From NCBI RefSeq assembly GCF_000407365.1, contig NZ_ASVU01000002.1, positions 62,001 through 126,000 on the forward strand: a stretch of DNA of 64,000 nt. Reading direction: 5' to 3'. The notes below the pieces were generated by a model. It was not told the DNA's origin. It worked only from the letters and a program-made list of their open reading frames with translations, and did not search any database. This DNA comes from Enterococcus asini ATCC 700915. Lineage in GTDB: Bacteria > Bacillota > Bacilli > Lactobacillales > Enterococcaceae. Shown one piece after another: positions 56,854-64,000 of the stretch (the stretch's first letter is position 1; each line of letters begins with the position of its first letter). The position numbers were made by a program, and so were the translations under genes.

Positions 56854-57321
56854 TTATAATTCAAAGCCACTGGTATTCGGTGTAGCCGGGGTGAGGGCTT
56901 TGGTCATTTCCACGTGTTCGATGCCGGCATCTAAAAAGACGGGACCACGGGCTACGTAGCCACTTTTTTCATAAAATGGGCGAGCGGACAGCTGAGCCCC
57001 TAGGGTAATTTGGGTAAACCCTTGCTTTTGGGCAAAGTCTTCGGCGGCTTCTAGTAGGAATTGACCATAGCCTTGGCCGCGAGCGTCTTTTTCCACGGCC
57101 ATACGCTGGACTTTCACATGAGTAGCATCTATGGGTAACAGTCGGACGGTGGCCTTGGCGACACCCTTTACATAGAGAACAAAATGTACAGAGTAAGCCT
57201 CGTTTTCGTCGATTTCTAGAGTTAGAGGGACTTGCTGTTCTTCCACGAAGACGTGGTTACGAATCCGCAGGGCATCTAGATAAATTTCACTCATGGTATC
57301 TTTGGTTTGGACGATTTTCAT
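56854..57321 (-). CDS. GNAT-family N-acetyltransferase (ElaA/YjcF-like)
   Basis: A 155-residue protein with the opening block RIRNHVFVEEQQVPLTLEID typical of ElaA/YjcF-type GNATs, then VQRMAVEKDARGQGYGQFLL as acetyl-CoA loop and ARPFYEKSGYVARG. AAGGAGTGATT precedes the start. Substrate unknown. Confidence 0.85.
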   Translation of the reverse strand: MKIVQTKDTMSEIYLDALRIRNHVFVEEQQVPLTLEIDENEAYSVHFVLYVKGVAKATVRLLPIDATHVKVQRMAVEKDARGQGYGQFLLEAAEDFAQKQGFTQITLGAQLSARPFYEKSGYVARGPVFLDAGIEHVEMTKALTPATPNTSGFEL

Positions 57322-57472
57322 CTTACAATCACTCCTTCTGCTTTAGTATACCCGATAGTGGCTTTTCCCTGCATCAATTGCGAATTCTTTTTGGAAATTT
57401 GTGCTTTTTCTGTTATTCATAAGGGAACTTTGGTAAGATTGACCTTATCAAATGAGCGAGGGAGTTTTGCCA

Positions 57473-58582
57473 ATGTTTGAAAAAATAAAAGAATCAAAAT
57501 TGATGTTTTGGTCTTTTGAATTATTGATTTTGGCCACATTAGTTTTTGTCTCAACCAAAATTGACTTTATCTTTCAACCGGTGGGGACCTTTTTCTCCAC
57601 TTTGTTCGCCCCGGTTTTGATTGCGGGGTTCTTGTATTACCTCTTAAACCCGATTGTCAATTTGTTGACTCGTCTGACGAAGATGAAGCGCATCTACGGT
57701 ATTGCCATTGTGCTATTGCTCTTGTTAGGCGTTTTAGTGTGGTTAGTTTTAGCGGTGATTCCAAGTCTGGTTACTCAGCTGGCGTCCTTGGCAGAAAAAA
57801 CGCCTCAATTTATTCAGGGGATGCAAGAGTGGCTGACAGAGCTTGCGAAAAATCCAGCTTTACAAAATATCGACATTGAAGCACAAATCGACAAGCTGGA
57901 TATTTCTTATGGGTCCTTGATTCAGAAGTTCTTGTCTGGTTTATCCAGTAGCTTAGGTTCCATCGTAGGCGGAGTCGCTACTACGGCCATGACGGTTATC
58001 ACGGTACCCTTTGTTTTGTTCTATATGTTAAAGGATGGGCAACGTTTGGTGCCAAATATCCAACGCTTCTTCCCGGAAAAACGTCGGGAACAAATCGTGG
58101 AGCTCTTAGGAGATATGAACCATACCTTGTCTAGCTACATCAGCGGTCAAGCCATTGAATGCGTCTTTGTGGCAACTTTTACGTTTATCGGGTATCAGAT
58201 TATCGGCGTGGAATATGCATTCTTGTTCGGCATGGTCGCAGGGGTTACCAATTTAATCCCTTACCTGGGTCCTTATTTAGGACTTTTGCCGGCGGTTTTG
58301 GTGACGGTCTTCAATTCACCGATTAAAGCCTTGCTGTGTTGTGTGGTCGTATTGATCGTGCAACAACTAGACGGCAATATCATCTATCCAAACGTTATCG
58401 GCAAGTCCTTGAAGATTCATCCATTGACGATCATCTTAGTCTTAATGGTGGCAGGAAACATCGCTGGGCTACTGGGGATTTTCTTAGGGGTACCATTTTA
58501 TGCCATTTGCCGGACAATCGTTGTCTTCTTGATTCGCGTGATTCGCAATGATCAAACGAAAAAACTCGAGACGATTAAATAG
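57473..58582 (+). CDS. AI-2E family transporter (PerM/UPF0118)
   Basis: A 369-residue membrane protein with about eight helices and a large extracytoplasmic segment between helices 3 and 4. YISGQAIECVFVATFTFIGY, GVTNLIPYLGPYLGLLPAVL and QQLDGNIIYPNVIGKSLKIHP are the family blocks. Members export small molecules or ions (AI-2, Na+); the substrate here is not known. GAGCGAGGGA sets the start seven codons inside the longest frame. Confidence 0.9.
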   Translation: MFEKIKESKLMFWSFELLILATLVFVSTKIDFIFQPVGTFFSTLFAPVLIAGFLYYLLNPIVNLLTRLTKMKRIYGIAIVLLLLLGVLVWLVLAVIPSLVTQLASLAEKTPQFIQGMQEWLTELAKNPALQNIDIEAQIDKLDISYGSLIQKFLSGLSSSLGSIVGGVATTAMTVITVPFVLFYMLKDGQRLVPNIQRFFPEKRREQIVELLGDMNHTLSSYISGQAIECVFVATFTFIGYQIIGVEYAFLFGMVAGVTNLIPYLGPYLGLLPAVLVTVFNSPIKALLCCVVVLIVQQLDGNIIYPNVIGKSLKIHPLTIILVLMVAGNIAGLLGIFLGVPFYAICRTIVVFLIRVIRNDQTKKLETIK

Positions 58583-58595
58583 ACGAATATTTCCT

Positions 58596-58624
58596 AAAAC
58601 CTCATCCGTTTGGGTGGGGTTTTG
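58596..58624 (+). terminator. Terminator after the AI-2E transporter gene
   Basis: AAACCTCATCC pairs with GGGTGGGGTTT around a four-base loop. Confidence 0.75.
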
Positions 58625-58722
58625 ATTGCATTGAAAAATGCTTTGTGATACGATTTTTACAGTGGAAATCTTCCACGTTTTTTTCTACCTAATTTTGAAC
58701 ATGAAAGAGAGTGTGTGGCATT

Positions 58723-60099
58723 ATGAATGCTGACCCCGAGAGTCAGTCGCTAATCGCGCAAATATTACTATTAATTGTTTTGACCTTGATCAACGCCTTC
58801 TTGGCGGCTTCCGAAATCGCGGTTGTTTCGGTAAACAAAAACCGTGTCGAGCAAAAAGCAGAAGAAGGGGATCCCAAGTCGATTAGACTGTTAAAGGTCT
58901 TACACGAGCCCACAAACTTTTTATCCACGATTCAAGTGGGGATTACCTTGGTCAATATCTTGTCCGGGGCATCCTTAGCCGATACCTTGTCTGCCCGGTT
59001 GGCACCATTGCTTGGTGGCTCCGCAGCAGCGAAAAGTCTTGCTAGCATTATTGTTTTAGCTATTTTGACCTATGTCTCCATCGTTTTCGGGGAACTCTAT
59101 CCGAAACGAATTGCCATGAACAAGTCGGAACAAGTAGCCCAGTTTGCTTCTGGTGTCATCAGCGTGATAGGCACCATCGCGAAACCTTTCGTTTGGTTAT
59201 TATCCGCCTCCACTAGTTTGTTGGCCCGGATTACTCCGATGGAATTCGACGATGAAGATACGAAGATGACCCGAGACGAAATGCGTTACATGTTAGAAAC
59301 CGAGGGCGTCTTTGAAGACGACGAGTTGGAAATGTTACAAGGGATTTTCTCTTTGGACACCAAGGTGGCCCGAGAAGTCATGGTCCCACGAACCGATGCA
59401 TTTATGGTGGACGTCAACGATACCGTGGAAGAGATTTTGGCGGAAGTCTTAGCGGAAAACTACTCCCGGATTCCGGTTTACAACGAAGACAAAGACAAAG
59501 TCATCGGGGTTTTGCACACGAAGAACTTATTGAAATCGGCTTATAAAGTCGGCTTTGACCAATTGCAAATCATCGATATTTTACAAGAGCCACTCTTCGT
59601 ACCGGAAACAGTCTTTATTGATGACTTGTTATATGAGTTAAAGAAAACCCAAAACCAAATGGCCATCCTTTTAGACGAGTATGGTGGGGTGGTAGGTCTA
59701 GTTACCTTGGAAGACTTATTGGAAGAAATCGTTGGGGAAATCGACGACGAATCCGATGAAGTCGAAACCCTTTATGAAAAAATCAGCGACGAAGAATACA
59801 TCATTCAAGGCCGGATGTTGATTGAAGAGTTTAATGAGCTCTTTACCACAGGCCTTCATATGAATGATGTGGACACCATGGCAGGGTACTTAATCACTGC
59901 TTTAGGGACGATTCCAGATGAAGGGCAACACCTTTCCTACGATATCGACAATCTGACCTTAACCTCTGAAAAAATGGAAGGCTCACGAGTGCTAAAAATT
60001 CGCGTGGTTTTCCATACACCGGTGGAACCAGAGACGGTGGTAGAGGAAGAAAAACATCATTTTCGCCGGGAAACTGAAGGGGATGACGCCCCTAAATGA
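58723..60099 (+). CDS. CNNM/hemolysin C-type membrane protein with CBS pair
   Basis: A 458-residue protein: DUF21 (CNNM) membrane domain with about four helices (to residue 185), two CBS domains (about 205-325, starting [20 protein letters not shown]) and a C-terminal CorC/HlyC transporter-associated domain. Family members move or sense Mg2+ and other divalent cations; older annotations call them hemolysins. GAGAGTGTG precedes the chosen ATG. Confidence 0.9.
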   Translation: MNADPESQSLIAQILLLIVLTLINAFLAASEIAVVSVNKNRVEQKAEEGDPKSIRLLKVLHEPTNFLSTIQVGITLVNILSGASLADTLSARLAPLLGGSAAAKSLASIIVLAILTYVSIVFGELYPKRIAMNKSEQVAQFASGVISVIGTIAKPFVWLLSASTSLLARITPMEFDDEDTKMTRDEMRYMLETEGVFEDDELEMLQGIFSLDTKVAREVMVPRTDAFMVDVNDTVEEILAEVLAENYSRIPVYNEDKDKVIGVLHTKNLLKSAYKVGFDQLQIIDILQEPLFVPETVFIDDLLYELKKTQNQMAILLDEYGGVVGLVTLEDLLEEIVGEIDDESDEVETLYEKISDEEYIIQGRMLIEEFNELFTTGLHMNDVDTMAGYLITALGTIPDEGQHLSYDIDNLTLTSEKMEGSRVLKIRVVFHTPVEPETVVEEEKHHFRRETEGDDAPK

Positions 60100-60136
60100 A
60101 CAGCAGGGTTCTTAACCCGCTTGAGTTTTTGGCGCA

Positions 60137-60172
60137 AGAAGAAGGAGGCCTAGGCTTCCTTCTTTTTTTTCG
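60137..60172 (+). terminator. Terminator after the CNNM gene
   Basis: AAGAAGGA pairs with TCCTTCTT around GGCCTAGGCT and is followed by Ts. Confidence 0.8.
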
Positions 60173-60321
60173 GAAAGTTGTCTTAGAGCGCTTTTCCCAA
60201 GTTCACAGAGTTCAGGATTCATGCTATACTAGGCTAGTTGAAAATCCTTGGAGGAATCCCAATGTAAAAATTGAGCCTGATTTTTGTATTTAATGATGAC
60301 AATAGAAATGGAGTTACGCAA

Positions 60322-61902
60322 ATGAACAATCCAAATTTACGTGAAGAAGTCGACATGCGTCGGACTTTTGCGATTATCAGTCACCCGGATGCCGGGAAAA
60401 CGACGATTACTGAACAACTCTTGCTTTTCGGCGGCGCCATTCGCCAAGCCGGAACCGTTAAAGGGAAAAAGACCGGGAACTTTGCCAAATCCGACTGGAT
60501 GGAAATCGAGAAACAACGGGGGATTTCCGTAACCAGTTCTGTGATGCAGTTTGATTATGATGGCAAACGGGTAAACATTCTAGATACTCCTGGGCACGAG
60601 GACTTCTCAGAAGACACGTACCGGACATTGATGGCGGTGGATAGTGCGGTCATGGTTATCGACAGCGCCAAGGGGATCGAAGCCCAAACGAAGAAACTCT
60701 TCCAAGTCGTGAAAAAACGGGGTATTCCGATTTTTACCTTCATTAACAAGTTGGACCGAGATGGTCGGGAACCTTTGGAATTGCTGGAAGAATTAGAAGA
60801 ACTTTTGGATATCGAGTCTTATCCTATGAATTGGCCCATTGGGATGGGAAAAGGCTTAGAAGGCTTGTATGATATTTACAATAATCGGGTGGAGTTGTAT
60901 CGTCCGGATAATTACGGCGGCGAGCGCTTTGTGCCTTTAGACGATGCGGGGGATATTCCAGAAAATCATCCGTTAAAAGGCAATAGCCTCTTTAGTGATG
61001 TGCAAGAAGAAGTTGAACTGCTAAAAGAAGCCGGAGACAGCTTTAACCGGAAAAAAATCGCTCGTGGGGACCAAACACCGGTCTTCTTCGGTTCGGCTTT
61101 GACGAATTTCGGGGTGCAAACCTTCTTAGAAACCTTCTTAGAATTCGCTCCGTCACCTTATGGACACAAAACCATCGACGGCCAAGAAGTCAGCCCCTAT
61201 GAACAAGATTTCTCCGGATTTGTCTTTAAAATTCAAGCGAATATGAACCCAGCTCACCGGGACCGGATCGCTTTTGTGCGAATCTGTTCGGGAACCTTTG
61301 AACGGGGGATGGATGTCTTCTTGGAGCGTACGGGTAAAAAGATGAAATTGGCCAATGTTACTCAGTTTATGGCGGACACGCGAGAAAATATCCAAGAAGC
61401 CGTTGCCGGAGACATCATCGGGGTGTACGACACCGGGAACTATCAGATTGGGGATACGATTTACGAAGGCAAGCTAAAAGTCGCTTACGAAGAATTGCCA
61501 TCCTTTACCCCGGAACTCTTTATGAAAGTCCAAGCGAAAAATGTCATGAAGCAAAAGTCCTTCCACAAAGGCATCTATCAATTGGTGCAAGAAGGAGCGA
61601 TTCAGTTGTATAAGACCTATCTCACGGAAGAATACATCATCGGCGCCGTGGGTCAGTTGCAGTTTGAAGTCTTCCAATACCGTATGCAAAACGAATACAA
61701 TGCGGAAGTCATCATGACACCAATGGGCCACAAAATTGCTCGTTGGATCGATCCAAAAGACTTGGACGAGAAGATGAGTTCTAGCCGGAATATCCTAGCC
61801 CGGGATCGCTTCGATCAACCACTGTTCTTGTTTGAAAACCAATTTGCCATGCGCTGGTTTAGTGACAAGTATCCCAATGTGGAATTGAAGAGTTTGATGT
61901 AA
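60322..61902 (+). CDS. prfC: Peptide chain release factor 3
   Basis: A 526-residue GTPase that recycles RF1/RF2 after termination. G1 is [21 protein letters not shown]3 [17 protein letters not shown]4 TFINKLDRD. The RF3-type [15 protein letters not shown] switch I follows. A downstream ATG with GGAG is chosen over the 17-codon longer frame because the N-terminus then matches the family. Confidence 0.95.
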   Translation: MNNPNLREEVDMRRTFAIISHPDAGKTTITEQLLLFGGAIRQAGTVKGKKTGNFAKSDWMEIEKQRGISVTSSVMQFDYDGKRVNILDTPGHEDFSEDTYRTLMAVDSAVMVIDSAKGIEAQTKKLFQVVKKRGIPIFTFINKLDRDGREPLELLEELEELLDIESYPMNWPIGMGKGLEGLYDIYNNRVELYRPDNYGGERFVPLDDAGDIPENHPLKGNSLFSDVQEEVELLKEAGDSFNRKKIARGDQTPVFFGSALTNFGVQTFLETFLEFAPSPYGHKTIDGQEVSPYEQDFSGFVFKIQANMNPAHRDRIAFVRICSGTFERGMDVFLERTGKKMKLANVTQFMADTRENIQEAVAGDIIGVYDTGNYQIGDTIYEGKLKVAYEELPSFTPELFMKVQAKNVMKQKSFHKGIYQLVQEGAIQLYKTYLTEEYIIGAVGQLQFEVFQYRMQNEYNAEVIMTPMGHKIARWIDPKDLDEKMSSSRNILARDRFDQPLFLFENQFAMRWFSDKYPNVELKSLM

Positions 61903-61908
61903 AAATTT

Positions 61909-61941
61909 AGGACCACTTCTCTTGTTGGAGTGGTCCTTTTT
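61909..61941 (+). terminator. Terminator after prfC
   Basis: AGGACCACT pairs with AGTGGTCCT and is followed by TTTTTG. Confidence 0.85.
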
Positions 61942-61949
61942 GTTCTGGT

Positions 61950-61978
61950 TTGACACAAAAATACAGTAGGTGTATTCT
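61950..61978 (+). promoter_or_regulatory. Promoter of the immunity gene
   Basis: TTGACA and TATTCT are separated by 17 bases, directly after the prfC terminator and about 95 bases before the ATG. Confidence 0.65.
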
Positions 61979-62071
61979 CTAGTCGTGTATTAGCATAGGG
62001 GGCAATCGATTTCTGATGAAAGTCCGAAAAAATGTGATTGATTTCCTGTGAGAAGAAAGAAGGATGCTAGA

Positions 62072-62416
62072 ATGTCAATGTGTGAAGAAGCGAAAATGGA
62101 GATCCATGAACTGTACAATTTGTTATCCCAAAGAGACAAGCAACCTCCAGAACTGCTCGACATTACAGATGTCCTACTGCAAGTGTATAAACGAATGGAA
62201 GACGAAAAAAATCCAGCGGCGTTACTCAATCGCTTGGTAAATTATATTCGCAATGCCGCTTTAAAAGGAAAGCTTCATTTTTCGAAAAAAGAGGAAGCGC
62301 TGATTATTCAGTTAGGGGTTCATGGGCAAAAGGCAGGCTTAAACGGTATCTATCAAGGGGACTATTCGGATAAAACCCAATTTTATCGTTTTACAGAACC
62401 GATGCCTCGTAGGTAA
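62072..62416 (+). CDS. Enterocin A-type bacteriocin immunity protein
   Basis: A protein of about 114 residues, helical, with ALLNRLVNYIRNAALKGKLH, KEEALIIQLGVHGQKAGLNG and YQGDYSDKTQFY, the conserved blocks of the EntA_Immun family. Such proteins protect the cell against class IIa bacteriocins at the mannose PTS receptor. No bacteriocin structural gene or transporter lies nearby, so this is an orphan immunity gene. AGAAGGA nine bases upstream selects this ATG over a GTG eight codons earlier. Confidence 0.85.
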   Translation: MSMCEEAKMEIHELYNLLSQRDKQPPELLDITDVLLQVYKRMEDEKNPAALLNRLVNYIRNAALKGKLHFSKKEEALIIQLGVHGQKAGLNGIYQGDYSDKTQFYRFTEPMPRR

Positions 62417-62486
62417 TAAGTAAACATAAGACAAAAAAGACACATTACCAGCCTTTAGCAAAGAAAATGATATCAGGTCACAATAA

Positions 62487-62536
62487 AAAACTTTCTCTAG
62501 CCATTTAGTATTAACCGGCTAGAGAAAGTTTTTTTG
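62487..62536. terminator. Strong terminator after the immunity gene
   Basis: AAACTTTCTCTAGCC and GGCTAGAGAAAGTTT form a 15-bp perfect stem with T-runs. Confidence 0.9.
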
Positions 62537-62553
62537 AAGTTTAGGAGCAATGA

Positions 62554-62872
62554 TTAATTCTGCGATTGATTCCTTTTACGCAAGGTTTCTTTAGTAGACG
62601 CAGTGATCAATTCTTTTAAAACTACCAAGTCTACATCTGGTAACTTGTTAATGTAAACACAGCCTAATGATTCCTTATGCTTCCCAAGTTGTGTCAGCAG
62701 CTCTTTTCTTTCAGGAAATTTTGGCTCAAGATAAATACTATGACGAGCTTTACGCGGGGCAAAGGCTGCTAAAGGTGCATCCCCTTGTCTAATAGAGTTA
62801 CTTCTATAGCTGAAACATTGGTTTTGATATCGGAGTTTAGGGGAGGGGAAAGCGTGAATTTTTATGGAATTG
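62554..62872 (-). pseudogene. DUF1801 family protein, N-terminally truncated
   Basis: The minus-strand frame reads FAPRKARHSIYLEPKFPERK then LLTQLGKHKESLGCVYINKL and PDVDLVVLKELI, a clear DUF1801 C-terminal half. Upstream it loses family resemblance (IHAFPSPKLRYQNQ) and hits a stop, with no ATG, 15-20 bases before the end of the IS256-type element. The missing N-terminal half suggests that the gene was broken by insertion or deletion at this point. Confidence 0.7.
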
Positions 62873-62887
62873 AGTATTTAGAATCAC

Positions 62888-64000
62888 GGTAGCGTCAAGA
62901 ATTATGTGTAAATGGAAAATCCATTCCGTTAATTACAGTTAAATCATTGACTCTAATGTATCCTGAATTTCTTTAAATCCTTTGTGAATCCTGCCTAAAA
63001 ATTTTTGGTTATATTGATTAAATTGCGACACTAAAAATCTTTCTAAAGAGTCTTCATTTGGAAATTGTTCTTTTCTTCGAGTATACCGTTTTAATTGTTT
63101 ATTAAATCCTTCGATTAAGTTCGTTGAATAGATGGTTCGTCTGATAGTGGGAGGAAAATTATAAAATGTGACTATGGCAGGATTCAAGAGCAGATTGACA
63201 ACTCTTGGATACTGCTTTCCCCATTTTTTGACCATAAAGTCCACTTGAGCCAATGCCTCTTCTTTAGACGTTGCTTGGTAAACCGCTTTGAACTCCTCAC
63301 AAATTTCTTTTCGATCTCGAATACGCACTTTATGTGCGATATTTCTAGATACATGTACACAGCATTGTTGAAATTGTGCATTCGGATACACACTATGGAT
63401 ACTTTCTTCGATACCACTTAAACCATCGGTTACCACTAATAAAACCTCTTCTAACCCACGGTTTTTAAGATCTTGAAGAACCTCTTTCCAAATATACGCG
63501 GATTCTGTTGGGGCGATAGTGAACCCAAGAACTTCTTTGGTTCCATCCAATCGGATACCAATCGTAATGTACACGGCTTCTTTTGAAACGGTTTGTCTCT
63601 TCAAAGGAATATGTGTCGCATCCATAAAGATAACGGAATAACTGGCTTCTAACGTTCTTTCTTTAAATGCTAAAACGTCTTCAGACACGAGTTTACTCAT
63701 GTTGGAGATCGTTTGTGGCGTATAGTGATGCCCATACATTTTTTCAATTAATTCGGAAATTTCAGCCATCGTAATGCCTTTTTGAAATAATTGGATAACG
63801 GTCGTTTCTAACGAATCATTGGTTCTCTTATATGCTGGGAGTGTTTGTTGAGAAAATTCGCCATTCCGATCTCTAGGAATAGTTAAATTTAGCTCTCCAT
63901 ATTCTGTTTTAAATGTACGTGAATAATTCCCGTTACGGGAATTTCCTGAATTGAATCCATTTCGATCATATTTTTCGTAGTCTAAAAAAGCAGTTAGCTC
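62888..64000 (-). mobile_element. IS256-family insertion sequence (right part outside the window)
   Basis: A transposase of the IS256 family fills the right edge. Its downstream end lies near 62888-62912, where AGCGTCAAGAATTATGTGTA resembles a terminal inverted repeat of the family. The other end and any target duplication lie beyond 64000. Confidence 0.75.
62939..64000 (-). CDS. IS256-family (mutator-type) transposase, partial
   Basis: The frame is open from the right edge through to the stop, about 353 codons seen. The N-terminal part has DRNGFNSGNSRNGNYSRTFK and LNLTIPRDRNGEFSQQTLP, the family hallmarks. The catalytic DDE residues are D in VIFMDATHIPLKR, D in LLVVTDGLSGIEESI and E in STNLIEGFNKQLKRYTRR. 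No stop or frameshift is seen, so it may be active. An internal ATG at 63769 is not the true start. Confidence 0.93.
   Translation of the reverse strand, partial: ELTAFLDYEKYDRNGFNSGNSRNGNYSRTFKTEYGELNLTIPRDRNGEFSQQTLPAYKRTNDSLETTVIQLFQKGITMAEISELIEKMYGHHYTPQTISNMSKLVSEDVLAFKERTLEASYSVIFMDATHIPLKRQTVSKEAVYITIGIRLDGTKEVLGFTIAPTESAYIWKEVLQDLKNRGLEEVLLVVTDGLSGIEESIHSVYPNAQFQQCCVHVSRNIAHKVRIRDRKEICEEFKAVYQATSKEEALAQVDFMVKKWGKQYPRVVNLLLNPAIVTFYNFPPTIRRTIYSTNLIEGFNKQLKRYTRRKEQFPNEDSLERFLVSQFNQYNQKFLGRIHKGFKEIQDTLESMI

Overview
This window comes from a low-to-moderate GC Gram-positive coccus, most likely an Enterococcus or a close relative. The reasons are the gene blocks cca, rpmG, yqgN-rhomboid-yqgQ-glcK, tsaB-rimI-tsaD, rpsB-tsf-pyrH-frr, uppS-cdsA-rseP-proS-polC, an ArcA/ArcB pair, an enterocin-type immunity protein and strong AGGAGG ribosome sites. 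No rRNA or tRNA genes were seen. I cannot name the species from sequence alone.

Left host region (1-23,116): a MazG-like pyrophosphohydrolase tail, cca, a hot-dog thioesterase, rpmG, a folate/rhomboid/glucokinase/rhodanese run, a galactose operon (galK-galE-galT-galR) behind a promoter with two matching operators, the tRNA t6A genes tsaB-rimI-rimI-tsaD, a leftward two-component system with a C39-like peptidase, arginine deiminase genes arcA-arcB, T-box controlled argS, and argR.

Central accessory region (23,117-36,087): a 12.9 kb integrated element sits exactly at the 5' end of rpsB, between two perfect 52-bp direct repeats that include the rpsB ribosome site and first six codons. It carries a tyrosine integrase, a truncated AntA-type antirepressor, a winged-helix replication-type protein, a ParB-like remnant, a run of unknown small genes ending in a small-terminase-like protein, a tail chaperone-like protein and tape measure protein (the latter in two frames), a Cro/CI repressor with twin operators and a 393-residue unknown protein. 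No large terminase, portal, capsid, lysis or complete tail set is present, so it looks like a phage satellite or a heavily reduced prophage. Its base usage is unlike the host: TCG and CGA are almost absent.

The most striking point is the junction logic. Insertion cuts rpsB off from its own promoter and leader RNA. The right end of the element carries an outward promoter with the same TTGCAA box and 17-bp spacing, followed by a leader whose core (CGGTG opposite TT between two helices) matches the displaced native leader while the helices differ by compensating changes. The element therefore appears to bring its own copy of the rpsB control region. In the excised circle the same promoter and leader would face the integrase gene; in the integrated state the native rpsB promoter faces it. 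Between promoter and integrase lie a chimeric 27-codon ORF that starts like rpsB and a hairpin plus T-run that covers the integrase ribosome site.

Right host region (36,088-64,000): rpsB-tsf-pyrH-frr, an HD phosphohydrolase, uppS-cdsA-rseP-proS-polC, a tagatose-bisphosphate aldolase, an RNA uracil methyltransferase, recX-mutY, ntdP, a cell-wall amidase, two acetyltransferases, two membrane proteins, prfC, an orphan bacteriocin-immunity gene, a decayed DUF1801 gene, and an IS256-family insertion sequence that runs off the right edge.
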